In this document: positions 24,467 to 32,818 of the stretch, piece by piece
How positions within the stretch are numbered: the first letter of the stretch is position 1
Layout: each line of letters begins with the position of its first letter
Source of the DNA: Elusimicrobiaceae bacterium
GTDB taxonomy: Bacteria > Elusimicrobiota > Elusimicrobia > Elusimicrobiales > Elusimicrobiaceae
NCBI GenBank assembly: GCA_017468055.1
Contig: JAFUJU010000056.1
Coordinates: 1-41,196, forward strand
Direction: 5' to 3'
Length of the DNA stretch: 41,196 bases
Notes under the pieces: model-generated
What the model was told of the DNA's origin: nothing
The model's input: the letters and a program-made list of their open reading frames with translations, nothing else
Database searches by the model: none
Position numbers and translations under genes: made by a program

Positions 24467-26362
24467 TTAAAACAATTCAGCCTGTTGCGGATTTTGCTGA
24501 GAAGATTCTTCCTTTTTCTCCTCTTGTGGTTGCTCTTCCTTTTTTTCGGGTGCTAATCCTAAGATTTCATCTATCTCCGCCGCTTCTACCACTTCTTTCT
24601 CCAACAGCCTTTCTACCAATGTGTCAAACTGCGCACGGTGGGAAGTAATAATCTCTTTGGCACGGGCATAAGCACCTTGCAACGTGTCCGAGATTTCTGC
24701 ATCAATACGGCGGGCCAAATCTTCGGAATATTGGCGATGACGGGACAAATCTCTCCCTAAAAACACTTCTCCCTCTTCGCCGCCCGGCAATGCGATAGGT
24801 CCAATCTTTTCACTCATGCCGAGCTCCATAATCATTTTACGAGCATAAGCGGTAGCTTTGTTTAAGTCGTCGCTGGCACCGGAGGTTATTTCACCAAATA
24901 CAATTTCTTCCGATACACGACCGGCGAGCAAAATACAAATCCGGTCTAAAATTTCCGACTTACTGGTCAAAAATTTATCTTCTAGCGGCAATTGCAACGT
25001 ATAACCCAGGGCTTGCCCTCTGGGGATAATGGTTACTTTATGCACCGGGTCAGAGTGATGGGTCAGGCGGGCCACCACCGTATGGCCCACTTCATGCGCG
25101 GCAATAATTTTTCTTTCTTTGGCTGAAATAATACGGCTCTTTTTCTGCGGACCGGCAATCACACGTTCTACGGCTTCGTCCATATCGGCATTATCCACAG
25201 CTTCTTTATCTGCGCGTGCAGCCAAAATAGCCGCCTCATTAATCACATTAGCCAAGTCTGCTCCTACAAAGCCGGGAGTTCCCTTCGCAATATTTTTCAG
25301 ATCCACTTCCGGTGCTAATTTCACTTTTTTGGCATGAACTTTTAAAATTTCTTCACGTCCTTTTAAGTCCGGAGCCGGCACAGATACATGACGGTCAAAG
25401 CGGCCGGGACGGATTAAGGCGGGGTCCAACACGTCAGGACGATTCGTAGAGGCCATTAAGATAATCCCTTGTTTGCTTTCAAAGCCGTCCAACTCAATCA
25501 GCAATTGGTTTAAGGTTTGTTCGCGTTCGTCGTGTCCGCCGCCGATACCGGCAAAACGTCTGCGTCCGACAGCATCTAATTCGTCAATAAAAATAATAGC
25601 AGGGGAATTTTTCTTTGCTTGGTCAAACAAATCACGTACACGCGCCGCACCGACCCCCACAAACATTTCCACAAATTCAGAAGCAGAAGCGCTGAAAAAA
25701 GCCACACCAGCCTCTCCGGCTACAGCTTTAGCGAGCAAGGTTTTTCCTGTTCCGGGGGCCCCGTACAAAAGCACCCCTTTGGGCAATTTTCCGCCAATTT
25801 TATGGAATTTTTTCGGGTTTTTCAAAAATTTGATAATGTCTTGCAGTTCTTCCTTAGCTTCTTCCACACCGGCCACATCTTTAAAGGTGATGTTTTGTTT
25901 GGAAGGGTCCTGCATTTTGGCTTTACTGCGGGCAAAATTCATGGCACTTTTGCCATCGTTTCTTTGCGGACGAATAAAAACAAACCACCAAAGACCGATC
26001 AACAAAAAGATCCACAACACGTTAAACAAAATATTGCTTACCCAGCTGCTGTCTGCCTGTGCCTTAAAGCCGATGTTTTTGGCCGTTAATTCACGCACCA
26101 AATCCGGGTCTTCCATACGTACCGTTTTAAAACGGCTTTCTTTTCCTGTTGCTTCTTTAAGCGTACCGGTAATCACGGTAGGAGCAACCGTTAAATCAGA
26201 TACTTCCGCCGAAGCTACTTTTTGCTTAAAGTCAGAATAATTTAATTCTTTGGTCTGCGTGCCGGGGCGGTTGAAAAAGAAAACCGCAATGGCAAAAATA
26301 GCCACCCACACCAAAATTTGGTTGAGCGATATAATACGGCGATTATTTTTTTGCTTATTCAT
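24467..26362 (-). CDS. ftsH: ATP-dependent zinc metalloprotease FtsH
   Basis: Membrane-bound hexameric protease that degrades damaged membrane proteins and short-lived regulators. The 631-residue protein has two membrane helices (about 14-30 and 108-130) around a small periplasmic domain, an AAA+ domain with Walker A GAPGTGKT (201-208), Walker [12 protein letters not shown] and the second region of homology [18 protein letters not shown]. The peptidase site is HEVGH (H423, E424, H427); Val in place of the usual Ala does not alter the zinc ligands. The Gln/Glu-rich C-terminus is unstructured. Its ATG overlaps the hpt stop (TAATG), an arrangement common in bacteria. Confidence 0.97.
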   Translation of the reverse strand: MNKQKNNRRIISLNQILVWVAIFAIAVFFFNRPGTQTKELNYSDFKQKVASAEVSDLTVAPTVITGTLKEATGKESRFKTVRMEDPDLVRELTAKNIGFKAQADSSWVSNILFNVLWIFLLIGLWWFVFIRPQRNDGKSAMNFARSKAKMQDPSKQNITFKDVAGVEEAKEELQDIIKFLKNPKKFHKIGGKLPKGVLLYGAPGTGKTLLAKAVAGEAGVAFFSASASEFVEMFVGVGAARVRDLFDQAKKNSPAIIFIDELDAVGRRRFAGIGGGHDEREQTLNQLLIELDGFESKQGIILMASTNRPDVLDPALIRPGRFDRHVSVPAPDLKGREEILKVHAKKVKLAPEVDLKNIAKGTPGFVGADLANVINEAAILAARADKEAVDNADMDEAVERVIAGPQKKSRIISAKERKIIAAHEVGHTVVARLTHHSDPVHKVTIIPRGQALGYTLQLPLEDKFLTSKSEILDRICILLAGRVSEEIVFGEITSGASDDLNKATAYARKMIMELGMSEKIGPIALPGGEEGEVFLGRDLSRHRQYSEDLARRIDAEISDTLQGAYARAKEIITSHRAQFDTLVERLLEKEVVEAAEIDEILGLAPEKKEEQPQEEKKEESSQQNPQQAELF

Positions 26363-26889
26363 TATTTTTTAAATACTCCAATATATGGTAAGTTACGGTA
26401 GAGCTCATCATAATCTAACCCATAACCGATAACAAATTCATTCTCAATTTGGAAACCGATGTATTTCGGGTGGACTTCCACTTTGCGGTTAGCCGGTTTA
26501 TCTAGCAAACAACAAATCTCAATGCTGGCAGCCCCACGGCTTTGTAAATTTTTCATCAGATAATCCAACGTAAGACCGGTATCCACAATATCTTCCACAA
26601 TCACTACATGGCGGCCTTTGATGCTTTCGCGCAAGTCCAGCATGGTGCGCACTTCGCCGGTAGAGCTGGTGCCACTGTAAGAAGAAAGACACATAAAATC
26701 CATCGTACAGTCCACACTCACTTCGCGCAATAAATCCGCATAAAACATAATGCAACCGCGCAAAATGCCCACAAAAAGAGGTTGTTTCCCTCTATAATCG
26801 GCAGAAATTTCTCTGCCCATTTCGGCAATTCTTTCGGCCAACTGTTCTTTTGAAAACAAAATACGTTGTAAAACGGGTGTATCAGACAT
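26362..26889 (-). CDS. hpt: Hypoxanthine phosphoribosyltransferase
   Basis: Purine salvage: joins hypoxanthine (and often guanine) to PRPP to give IMP or GMP. The 175-residue protein carries the PRPP-binding loop VVIVEDIVDTGLTL (EDIVDTG at 99-105), the SSYSGTSS flexible loop and the C-terminal GYGLDYDE. Full length. A GGAGG ribosome site is present. It follows a terminator and has its own candidate promoter, so it probably starts the hpt-ftsH transcript. Confidence 0.95.
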   Translation of the reverse strand: MSDTPVLQRILFSKEQLAERIAEMGREISADYRGKQPLFVGILRGCIMFYADLLREVSVDCTMDFMCLSSYSGTSSTGEVRTMLDLRESIKGRHVVIVEDIVDTGLTLDYLMKNLQSRGAASIEICCLLDKPANRKVEVHPKYIGFQIENEFVIGYGLDYDELYRNLPYIGVFKK

Positions 26890-26918
26890 ATTTCCTCCAA
26901 TAGAAAATATATATTTAA

Positions 26919-26947
26919 AGCATACCTTTTTTAAAGGAGTCTGTGAA
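26919..26947 (-). promoter_or_regulatory. Candidate promoter of hpt-ftsH
   Basis: On the minus strand TTCACA (-35, 26942-26947) and TATGCT (-10, 26919-26924) are 17 bp apart. Five and four of six positions fit the consensus. The remaining spacer up to the mutL terminator is very A/T-rich with no coding signal. Confidence 0.4.
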
Positions 26948-27029
26948 GAGGGAAAATATAAAAAATCTTTTTTGTTATTTTGTTTTTATGCAAAATTCAC
27001 AAATTACTTTATGAATAAATCAAAAAAAG

Positions 27030-27056
27030 AAACCCGATACTTTGTGTATCGGGTTT
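27030..27056 (-). terminator. Intrinsic terminator after mutL
   Basis: A perfect 10-bp stem, AACCCGATAC (27031-27040) and GTATCGGGTT (27046-27055), is followed on the minus strand by TTCTTTTTTT. It separates mutS-mutL from hpt-ftsH. Confidence 0.88.
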
Positions 27057-27085
27057 TGCACAACAATAGTTCCTCAAAAAAGCCA

Positions 27086-28945
27086 TTACCGCCCAAACAG
27101 TTTGGCAATATCAGCAATAGGCAAGCTGGCCACACAAGGGCGGCCGTGCGGGCAATGCATACCGTCTTTGCACTTCTTCATATTTTCCAAAAGGCCTTCT
27201 GCCTCTGCGGCGGAAATTTGATCGTGGGCTTTGATGGCTTTTTTACATGCCAAGAGTGCCACCATACTGCGTTTTAAGCTGTCGCTGGATTTATCAGGAT
27301 CTCCTACTATTTCCGATAAAGATTCTATAAAATGCTTCATATCATCTTCTTTAAAGCGAAGCATAGAGGGTACTGTATGCACCAGCACCGTTCTGGCTGA
27401 AAAGCGCGATATTTCAAATCCGGCCGTCTTGAGCCAAGGCGCCCAACTCATCAGACTTTCGGCATTACTGGGAGCCACATCTACATGAATGGGAAATATC
27501 AGCTCTTGCAATGGCATTTGATGTTTGTCAAAAGCGGCTAAATAATGCTCATAAAGCACGCGTTCTTGGGCGGCATGTTGGTCTATTAAAATAAGTCCGT
27601 CCGGATTTTCAAAAACCAAGTAAGTCCTTTGCAGTTGTCCTAAGTAATGATACGGCCCATGCCACCAAGAGGGGCTCTCTTCTTCCTGTTTGACAGAAGT
27701 TTCCGCCGCAGGCTCGCATACCGGAGGAGTAGGCACCTGATAAGGAACGGGGTCTTCCGTTTCCCGTAACGTGAACGTATTTTTTACTGTTAAATCTTTT
27801 TTCTCTTGAGGTGCGTTTAATGGTTCCTCAGAAGCAAATTCAAACATACCGGCCGAAGCCGCAGGAGCAGGCGTTACCGTGGGCAAAGGATCCATCTTTT
27901 CCTCTGTATTTTTGACGGAGGTATCCACTACTTTCATTTGCACCGGAGCGGCCGAACCAAATATCGTTTCTGCCACAGCTTCCAAGACCGCATTAAAAAC
28001 ATGGCGCTCTTCAGCAAAGCGGATATCTCTTTTTTGTGGGTGAATATTCACATCAAAAGAGGCAGGATCCGTATCCATATAAACGATAAATGCCGGATGC
28101 CGGTCTTTGGGACGAACGTTTTGCAGTGCCTTATAAACAGCCTGTTGAACCGTTTTGCTCTCTACCGGACGTTTGTTCACAAAAATAAATTGCAAGTCCC
28201 GTGTAGCTACCAACTTATCCGGCGGCGTAATAAAAATTTTAAGTCCCAACGACTCAAAGCTTTTATACACCAGCGAAGCCCCCACCGACGGACCCAAAAT
28301 TTCTTGAGCCCGCGCCAAAACGGCATTTTCATTGGATCCTTCTTGGGCAGGCAAGCGATACACTTCCCGTCCGGAGCTTATCACCGTGTACCCTACTTTT
28401 AGATTGGCCAACGCACTTTCTTCCACCACTTTCAACAGACAGGCGCGCTCATAAGAGGCACTCTTTAAAAATTTCAAACGGGCCGGCACATTAAAAAATA
28501 AATCAGCTATTTCTACCGTGGTTCCCCGTATGGCCGGAGCGGGTGTTTGGGCCAGTACTTTACCGCCTTCCACTTCCAAGCGGGCTCCCTCTCCCCCTTC
28601 AGTACAACTGCTAATGCGCATTTTTGATACAGCCGCCACCGAGTAGAGGGCTTCCCCCCGAAAACCAAAGGTTCTTAATTGATTCAAATCTTCAAAACTG
28701 GAAATTTTACTGGTGGCATGACGTAAAACGCTAGTCGCCAAATCGGCCGGATTCATACCGCAACCGTCATCATTGATTCGGATCAGTTCCCGTCCGCCAC
28801 CTTCTATGTCCACATGAATAGCGCGGGCACCGGCATCTACGGCATTTTCCAGCAATTCTTTTAATACTCCCGCCGGCCGTTCTATCACTTCTCCGGCTGC
28901 TATTTGTCCGGCAGTTTTCTCATCTAATACGCGGATCTTATTCAT
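27086..28945 (-). CDS. mutL: DNA mismatch repair protein MutL (endonuclease type)
   Basis: Couples MutS mismatch recognition to strand incision. The 619-residue protein has the GHKL ATPase N-terminus (IAAGEVIERP, ELLENAVDAGA, NDDGCGM, GFRGEAL), a Pro/Glu-rich linker (about 345-430), and a C-terminal dimerisation domain. That domain carries the endonuclease motif DQHAAQERVLYE (455-466) and the zinc-site CPHGRP near the end. These mark the MutL type that nicks DNA itself, as in bacteria without MutH. It overlaps mutS by 8 nt, with AGAGGG as ribosome site. Confidence 0.97.
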   Translation of the reverse strand: MNKIRVLDEKTAGQIAAGEVIERPAGVLKELLENAVDAGARAIHVDIEGGGRELIRINDDGCGMNPADLATSVLRHATSKISSFEDLNQLRTFGFRGEALYSVAAVSKMRISSCTEGGEGARLEVEGGKVLAQTPAPAIRGTTVEIADLFFNVPARLKFLKSASYERACLLKVVEESALANLKVGYTVISSGREVYRLPAQEGSNENAVLARAQEILGPSVGASLVYKSFESLGLKIFITPPDKLVATRDLQFIFVNKRPVESKTVQQAVYKALQNVRPKDRHPAFIVYMDTDPASFDVNIHPQKRDIRFAEERHVFNAVLEAVAETIFGSAAPVQMKVVDTSVKNTEEKMDPLPTVTPAPAASAGMFEFASEEPLNAPQEKKDLTVKNTFTLRETEDPVPYQVPTPPVCEPAAETSVKQEEESPSWWHGPYHYLGQLQRTYLVFENPDGLILIDQHAAQERVLYEHYLAAFDKHQMPLQELIFPIHVDVAPSNAESLMSWAPWLKTAGFEISRFSARTVLVHTVPSMLRFKEDDMKHFIESLSEIVGDPDKSSDSLKRSMVALLACKKAIKAHDQISAAEAEGLLENMKKCKDGMHCPHGRPCVASLPIADIAKLFGR

Positions 28946-31505
28946 TTTCTACCCTCTTTTTCCATTCCGCAATCAGTTGCAAAGCCCCCATCGGAGTTAA
29001 CTTATCCGGATCGGTCATTTTGATTTCCTGTACAATGGGGGCAGAAAATAAATCTTGTACCGGATTTTTTTCTTTGGCGGAAATGCGAGTACCCTTTTTG
29101 GCTTCCAAATCTTTGAGCACTTTTCGGGCGCGAATTGTGACAGCGGCCGGCAAACCGGCAATTTCCGCCACATGAATCCCGTAGGATTGGTCAGCCGCCC
29201 CCGGCAAAATCTGATATAAAAATGCCAGTTTGCTTTGTCCCATAGAGTCCTTATATTCCTTGGCTTCTACATGGAAATTTTTGATACTGGGATATTTGTT
29301 TTCCAAGTCCACCAGCTCAAAATAATGGGTGGCAAACAACACTTTCGCTCCGCCGCGCGGTTTATATAAATATTCTACAATAGACCATGCAATAGAAATG
29401 CCGTCAAAAGTAGAAGTGCCGCGGCCTACTTCGTCCAATAAAATCAAACTGCGTGATGTTTGGGAAGACAAAATATGAGCTGTTTCATTCATTTCCACCA
29501 TAAAAGTGGAGTTTCCGCGTTGTAAAGCATCATGCGCACCGATGCGGGTCATGATTTTATCCACAATCCCCACCACTGCTTCTTGCGCCGGCACAAAACT
29601 ACCCATTTGCGCCATGATAACCAGCAGAGCGGTTTGTTTTAAAAAAACACTTTTACCGCCCATATTCGGACCGGTAATCAGCATAAGCTGTGTGTTTAAG
29701 CCATCGATATCCAAGTGGTTCGGTACAAAAGAACCTGCCGGTAATAAAGACTCTACAATCGGGTGTCTGCCGTTTTTGTAAGACAGCCCCGTCCCTTCGT
29801 TGACTACAGGACGGACATAGTGATATTTCATGGCGGCTAAGGCTAAAGAAAGATAAACGTCCAACTCTGCGGCCGTTTGTGCAAATTCTTTCATCGGTCC
29901 CATCTGACCGGCGGCCACTTTACGCACCGCATCAAAGAGTCCGCTCTCTAAACGCAAAATGCGGCTGTCTGCGTTTAGGATTTTATTTTCCAAATCTTTT
30001 AATTCTTCCGTAATAAAACGTTCGGCATTCGTAAGCGTCTGGCGGCGGGTATAATTGTACGGTACTTTTTCTATGTGGGATTTGGTCACCTCAAAGTAAT
30101 AACCATATACGGAGTTGTACCCTGCCTTCATATTGGTAATGCCGGTTTTCTCCCGCTCCCGTTGACACAGCTCTTCCAAGGCTTTTCCGCTTCCGGTACG
30201 GAGATTGCGCAATTCGTCTAATTCCGCATTATATCCGGCACGGATAATGTTTCCGTCTCCAATACGAAGAGGTGGCTCTTCTTGGATGGCTTCATACAGT
30301 AACTTGGCCAATTCTTGTGCTGCAGGATAGATAACGTCAAAACGTTCTTTAATTTGGGGAGTGATGGTTTGACCGTATTTTTCCAACCACCGGAACAGCG
30401 GTTCGCTGTTGAGCAAAGATTGCCTAAGCCCGCCCAAGTCCCGCGGGGAGGCATTCCCTGCCGCAACGCGGGTCATAATGCGTTCTACGTCAGAAATATT
30501 TTGCAAAATAGAGGCCAAAGCCCCCAATGCTTCCTGATTTTTCATCAACCCTTCCACGCTGTCTTGACGGCGTTCTATTTCTTCCACCGATAAAGAAGGG
30601 TGCAAAATCCACTCTTTTAATTTGCGGCTGCCAAAGGAAGTTTTGGTGTGATCCAACAAAGCCCACAAACTCCCCGTCCGGCCGCCCTCTTGGCTTTTAA
30701 CCAACTCTAAAGAATTGACGGCATTTTCATCAATTTGCAAAGATTCGCCAAGCTCCCTATAAACGGGGATTAGCGTATCTTTTATACCGGGCTCCGTGGA
30801 AGACACATAGGCCAACACTTGCAAAGCACAGCTTAATGCCAGCTCTCGTCCGGTCCATTTTTCCAATACCGCCCAATGCTCCGGTAGCGAAAAATCTCCA
30901 TTAAAAGCAGGCACTTCCGTTAAAGGGAGTTGCGCCGGAAGAACAATTTTGTTTTGCAAAACTTTTAAGGTGTCTGCATCCGCCGCAATTTCGGCCGGAT
31001 TTACGGAAGCCAAAGCCCCTGCCAAAGCCGTAAAATGAGGGTCTTCTAAATTTTGTGTGGTCCAAAACTGCCCCGTAGATACTTCCACACAAGCCAATCC
31101 CCAGCTGTTTCTTTCTATTTTCAAACACACCAAAAAATTAGATTGGTGCGCCTCCAGCATATTATCTTCCATGACCGTTCCCGGAGTAATAACGCGAATG
31201 ACTTTACGTTCAAACAATTTACTCTTACTGTCTGCAGAAGTGCTGACTTGCTCACAAATACCTATCTTTTTTCCGGCTTTCAGCAAGCGGCCTATGTATG
31301 TGGCGGCGGCATGAAAAGGAATACCGCACATGGGAATGCCGTGGCGTTGGGTAAGGGTTAAACTTAAAATAGCACTAACTTCGCGGGCTTGTTCGTCAAA
31401 CATTTCATAAAAATCACCTAAACGGAAAAACAAAATAATGCCCGGATAGCGGCTTTTTATCTCATAATACTGCTTCATTAAAGGGGTGTTATAACTGTTT
31501 TGCAT
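28938..31505 (-). CDS. mutS: DNA mismatch repair protein MutS
   Basis: Recognises base mismatches and small loops. The 855-residue protein has the mismatch-binding F-Y-E motif (F32, Y33, E34 in GDFYEMF), connector, clamp and lever domains, Walker A TGPNMGGKS (about 610-619), Walker B LILLDEVGRGTS and a C-terminal helix-turn-helix. Full length. The ATG has no ribosome site, but a TGCTAAAAT box lies just 6 nt upstream, so the mRNA is probably leaderless. It heads the mutS-mutL unit. Confidence 0.97.
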   Translation of the reverse strand: MQNSYNTPLMKQYYEIKSRYPGIILFFRLGDFYEMFDEQAREVSAILSLTLTQRHGIPMCGIPFHAAATYIGRLLKAGKKIGICEQVSTSADSKSKLFERKVIRVITPGTVMEDNMLEAHQSNFLVCLKIERNSWGLACVEVSTGQFWTTQNLEDPHFTALAGALASVNPAEIAADADTLKVLQNKIVLPAQLPLTEVPAFNGDFSLPEHWAVLEKWTGRELALSCALQVLAYVSSTEPGIKDTLIPVYRELGESLQIDENAVNSLELVKSQEGGRTGSLWALLDHTKTSFGSRKLKEWILHPSLSVEEIERRQDSVEGLMKNQEALGALASILQNISDVERIMTRVAAGNASPRDLGGLRQSLLNSEPLFRWLEKYGQTITPQIKERFDVIYPAAQELAKLLYEAIQEEPPLRIGDGNIIRAGYNAELDELRNLRTGSGKALEELCQREREKTGITNMKAGYNSVYGYYFEVTKSHIEKVPYNYTRRQTLTNAERFITEELKDLENKILNADSRILRLESGLFDAVRKVAAGQMGPMKEFAQTAAELDVYLSLALAAMKYHYVRPVVNEGTGLSYKNGRHPIVESLLPAGSFVPNHLDIDGLNTQLMLITGPNMGGKSVFLKQTALLVIMAQMGSFVPAQEAVVGIVDKIMTRIGAHDALQRGNSTFMVEMNETAHILSSQTSRSLILLDEVGRGTSTFDGISIAWSIVEYLYKPRGGAKVLFATHYFELVDLENKYPSIKNFHVEAKEYKDSMGQSKLAFLYQILPGAADQSYGIHVAEIAGLPAAVTIRARKVLKDLEAKKGTRISAKEKNPVQDLFSAPIVQEIKMTDPDKLTPMGALQLIAEWKKRVENE

Positions 31506-31511
31506 AAGGCT

Positions 31512-31520
31512 ATTTTAGCA
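31512..31520 (-). promoter_or_regulatory. Extended -10 promoter of mutS-mutL, predicted leaderless
   Basis: TGC-TAAAAT on the minus strand ends 6 nt before the mutS ATG. The expected start of transcription falls on or next to the A of the ATG. No -35 box of quality is visible, as is typical for extended -10 promoters. Confidence 0.55.
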
Positions 31521-31694
31521 ATTTTAAGGCGAGGTTTGTTTTTTTTAATCTTTATATAAGTGTTTACGTCTTCTCTATACAGATGAACATCTCTTCCGTC
31601 GTAAAAAGAGAAAAATATTAGAAAATTACTAATAGAATCAGACTAAACAATGAAAAACTTTCCACGAAGAATGAAATCTAATTTTTGCAAAAAA

Positions 31695-31724
31695 ATGACA
31701 AGCCCTGCTTTTTTTTGTTATAAT
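31695..31724 (+). promoter_or_regulatory. Promoter of tRNA-Tyr
   Basis: ATGACA (31695-31700) and a perfect TATAAT (31719-31724) are 18 bp apart, about 66 nt upstream of the mature tRNA. The rest of the 285-bp gap between mutS and the tRNA (31521-31694) shows no coding frame or clear signal. Confidence 0.65.
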
Positions 31725-31752
31725 AATTATATTCAAAGATCGCTTTGACCCA

Positions 31753-31777
31753 GCTGCGGAAGTTGCGCAGCGTTTTT
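31753..31777 (+). terminator. Terminator-like hairpin in the tRNA-Tyr leader
   Basis: The stem GCTGCG (31753-31758) and CGCAGC (31766-31771) has a 7-nt loop and is followed by G and five T. It lies between the promoter and the tRNA, where it could act as an attenuator or simply as a processing signal. Confidence 0.5.
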
Positions 31778-31790
31778 AATCCATTTGTTC

Positions 31791-31874
31791 GGTAGGGTGG
31801 CTGAGTGGTCAAAAGCAACGGTCTGTAAAACCGTCGGGCTACGCCCTACATAGGTTCGAATCCTATCCCTACCA
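31791..31874 (+). tRNA. tRNA-Tyr (anticodon GTA)
   Basis: The acceptor stem GGTAGGG pairs with CCCTACC. The anticodon stem ACGGT/ACCGT encloses loop CTGTAAA with anticodon GTA. A long variable arm (CGGGC-TACG-CCC) and the T arm GGTTCGAATCC mark a class II tyrosine tRNA. CCA is not encoded after the discriminator A at 31874. Confidence 0.95.
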
Positions 31875-31907
31875 AAATTTAAAACCGCCTCATAAAGGGG
31901 CGGTTTT
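31874..31907 (+). repeat. 34-bp direct repeat, copy 1, at the 3' end of tRNA-Tyr
   Basis: It begins at the tRNA discriminator base and includes the terminator hairpin. It matches 32074-32107 with a single mismatch (GGGG versus GAGG), at an offset of exactly 200 bp. Confidence 0.85.
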
Positions 31908-31908
31908 T
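31882..31908 (+). terminator. Intrinsic terminator of tRNA-Tyr
   Basis: AAACCGCCTC (31882-31891) and GGGGCGGTTT (31897-31906) form a 10-bp stem with one G-U pair and loop ATAAA, followed by T. It starts 8 nt after the tRNA. Confidence 0.85.
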
Positions 31909-31920
31909 AATTTGCATATA

Positions 31921-32073
31921 AGGAGCAACACCAACTGCTTGGTGTTGCGAGGATTCGAAAGACGGAGCGATGTTTTTGTTTGAGCCCCCAAAAAAGGGGC
32001 GAAAGGCAAAAACCGCGAGTCCGGCCTGCAGGCGTTTTGGGTCAACAAAACGACCGGAAGGCGAATCCGGGTG
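31921..32073 (+). ncRNA. Compact multi-helix structured RNA element (unidentified)
   Basis: No convincing coding frame, but almost every part can pair. H1: GCAACACCAA (31925-31934) with TTGGTGTTGC (31939-31948), a perfect 10-bp stem with loop CTGC. H2: GGATTCG (31951-31957) with CGAATCC (32062-32068), closing a junction. H3 inside it: GCG (31967-31969), GTTTTTG (31972-31978), TTT, GCCCC (31984-31988) pairing back with GGGGC, AAA, CAAAAAC (32007-32013), CGC (32014-32016). H4: TCCGG (32020-32024) with CCGGA (32054-32058), plus CGTTTTG (32033-32039) with CAAAACG (32046-32052). This makes a three-way junction preceded by a hairpin and followed by a terminator. The strand is chosen from the tRNA and terminator direction. 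I do not recognise the family; a repeat element with DNA-level folding is the alternative. Confidence 0.6.
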
Positions 32074-32107
32074 AAAATTTAAAACCGCCTCATAAAGAGG
32101 CGGTTTT
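32074..32107 (+). repeat. 34-bp direct repeat, copy 2
   Basis: It differs from copy 1 at 31874-31907 by one base and lies exactly 200 bp downstream. Together the copies bracket the structured element. Confidence 0.85.
32081..32107. terminator. Bidirectional terminator after the structured element
   Basis: AAACCGCCTC (32082-32091) and GAGGCGGTTT (32097-32106) form a perfect 10-bp stem with loop ATAAA. A and T tracts flank both sides, so it can also end the minus-strand gene at 32136-32732. Confidence 0.85.
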
Positions 32108-32135
32108 AGTTTATGATTCTACAATCAGAAATTTC

Positions 32136-32732
32136 TTAAAAACTTCCGTCAAAACTGCTAATCCATTCTTTCAAATTTTCATCTTGGATGTGCATCCGCA
32201 GTACGCTCAAAGGGCGTCCGTCTCTGTGTAAAAAGTTTCCGTTTTGATACTCTATCCAATAATAATGATTTAACGGTTGAAAAACAGATTCTGCCAAAGA
32301 AGGGTTCACCTTTTCCAAATCTTTCCATGCAGCATATAAATCCGCTAAGGCCGCTTCCGCCACCGGAAAAAATTCTTCTTCCGGCCGATTAGTCATTAAC
32401 ACTTTTAACAAACGATCATGCTCCATGATTAATTGGTCCATCGCCTCCAAGGAGGCCTCATCTTTTCGTTTAATACTTTTGCGTAACTTGTCCATTTCTT
32501 TTTCGGCACAACGAGTTTCTTTCAGTGTTTGCGTTTTGCGGTATTGGTCCGCCTGATTAAAAAAAGCAGTAACCAGCGCTCTTTCTTTATCTTTTTGCAT
32601 CTGCATTCTACGTTCTTCTACAGACTCTTCTGGCTCTTCGGGATTTACAAAAATAACTCCATCATATTCCTGTGCAAAAGTAAAGACAGGAAAAAGCAAA
32701 AAAACAAATAATAAATATTTTTTTAAGTTCAT
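32136..32732 (-). CDS. Secreted mostly helical protein (unknown function)
   Basis: A 198-residue protein that I do not recognise. A signal peptide ends TFAQ. It is followed by an acidic stretch (EEPEESVEERR) and a long charged, probably helical region (about 40-150), with a single Cys at about residue 75, then a more compact C-terminus rich in aromatic residues (LNHYYWIEYQNG). It is probably periplasmic. A ribosome site AAAGGA precedes the start, and the leader contains a GC-rich hairpin. It follows alaS on the same strand, with a weak terminator between. Confidence 0.75.
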   Translation of the reverse strand: MNLKKYLLFVFLLFPVFTFAQEYDGVIFVNPEEPEESVEERRMQMQKDKERALVTAFFNQADQYRKTQTLKETRCAEKEMDKLRKSIKRKDEASLEAMDQLIMEHDRLLKVLMTNRPEEEFFPVAEAALADLYAAWKDLEKVNPSLAESVFQPLNHYYWIEYQNGNFLHRDGRPLSVLRMHIQDENLKEWISSFDGSF

Positions 32733-32748
32733 ATGTTGTCCTTTTCGG

Positions 32749-32768
32749 GGGGCAGGCGTAACTGCCCC
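32749..32768 (-). promoter_or_regulatory. GC-rich leader hairpin upstream of the secreted protein gene
   Basis: GGGGCAG (32749-32755) and CTGCCCC (32762-32768) form a perfect 7-bp stem with a 6-nt loop, about 16 nt upstream of the start codon. There is no T tract after it on the minus strand, so it is more likely a leader structure than a terminator. It stops just short of the ribosome site. Confidence 0.4.
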
Positions 32769-32785
32769 GTTTACGTAAAGTCCGC

Positions 32786-32818
32786 AAAAAAAGATACGAT
32801 AACAGTATAACTTTTTTT
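32786..32818 (-). terminator. Possible A/T-rich terminator at the end of alaS
   Basis: An A-run plus ATAC pairs with GTAT plus a T-run around a 7-nt loop, overlapping the alaS stop codon. On the minus strand it ends in seven T. The stem is A/T-rich, so its strength is doubtful. Confidence 0.4.

Noticed and set aside
31980..32231. An 83-codon open frame over the structured element
   Set aside because: It crosses the helices and the terminator, runs into the antisense of the next gene and has no family resemblance.
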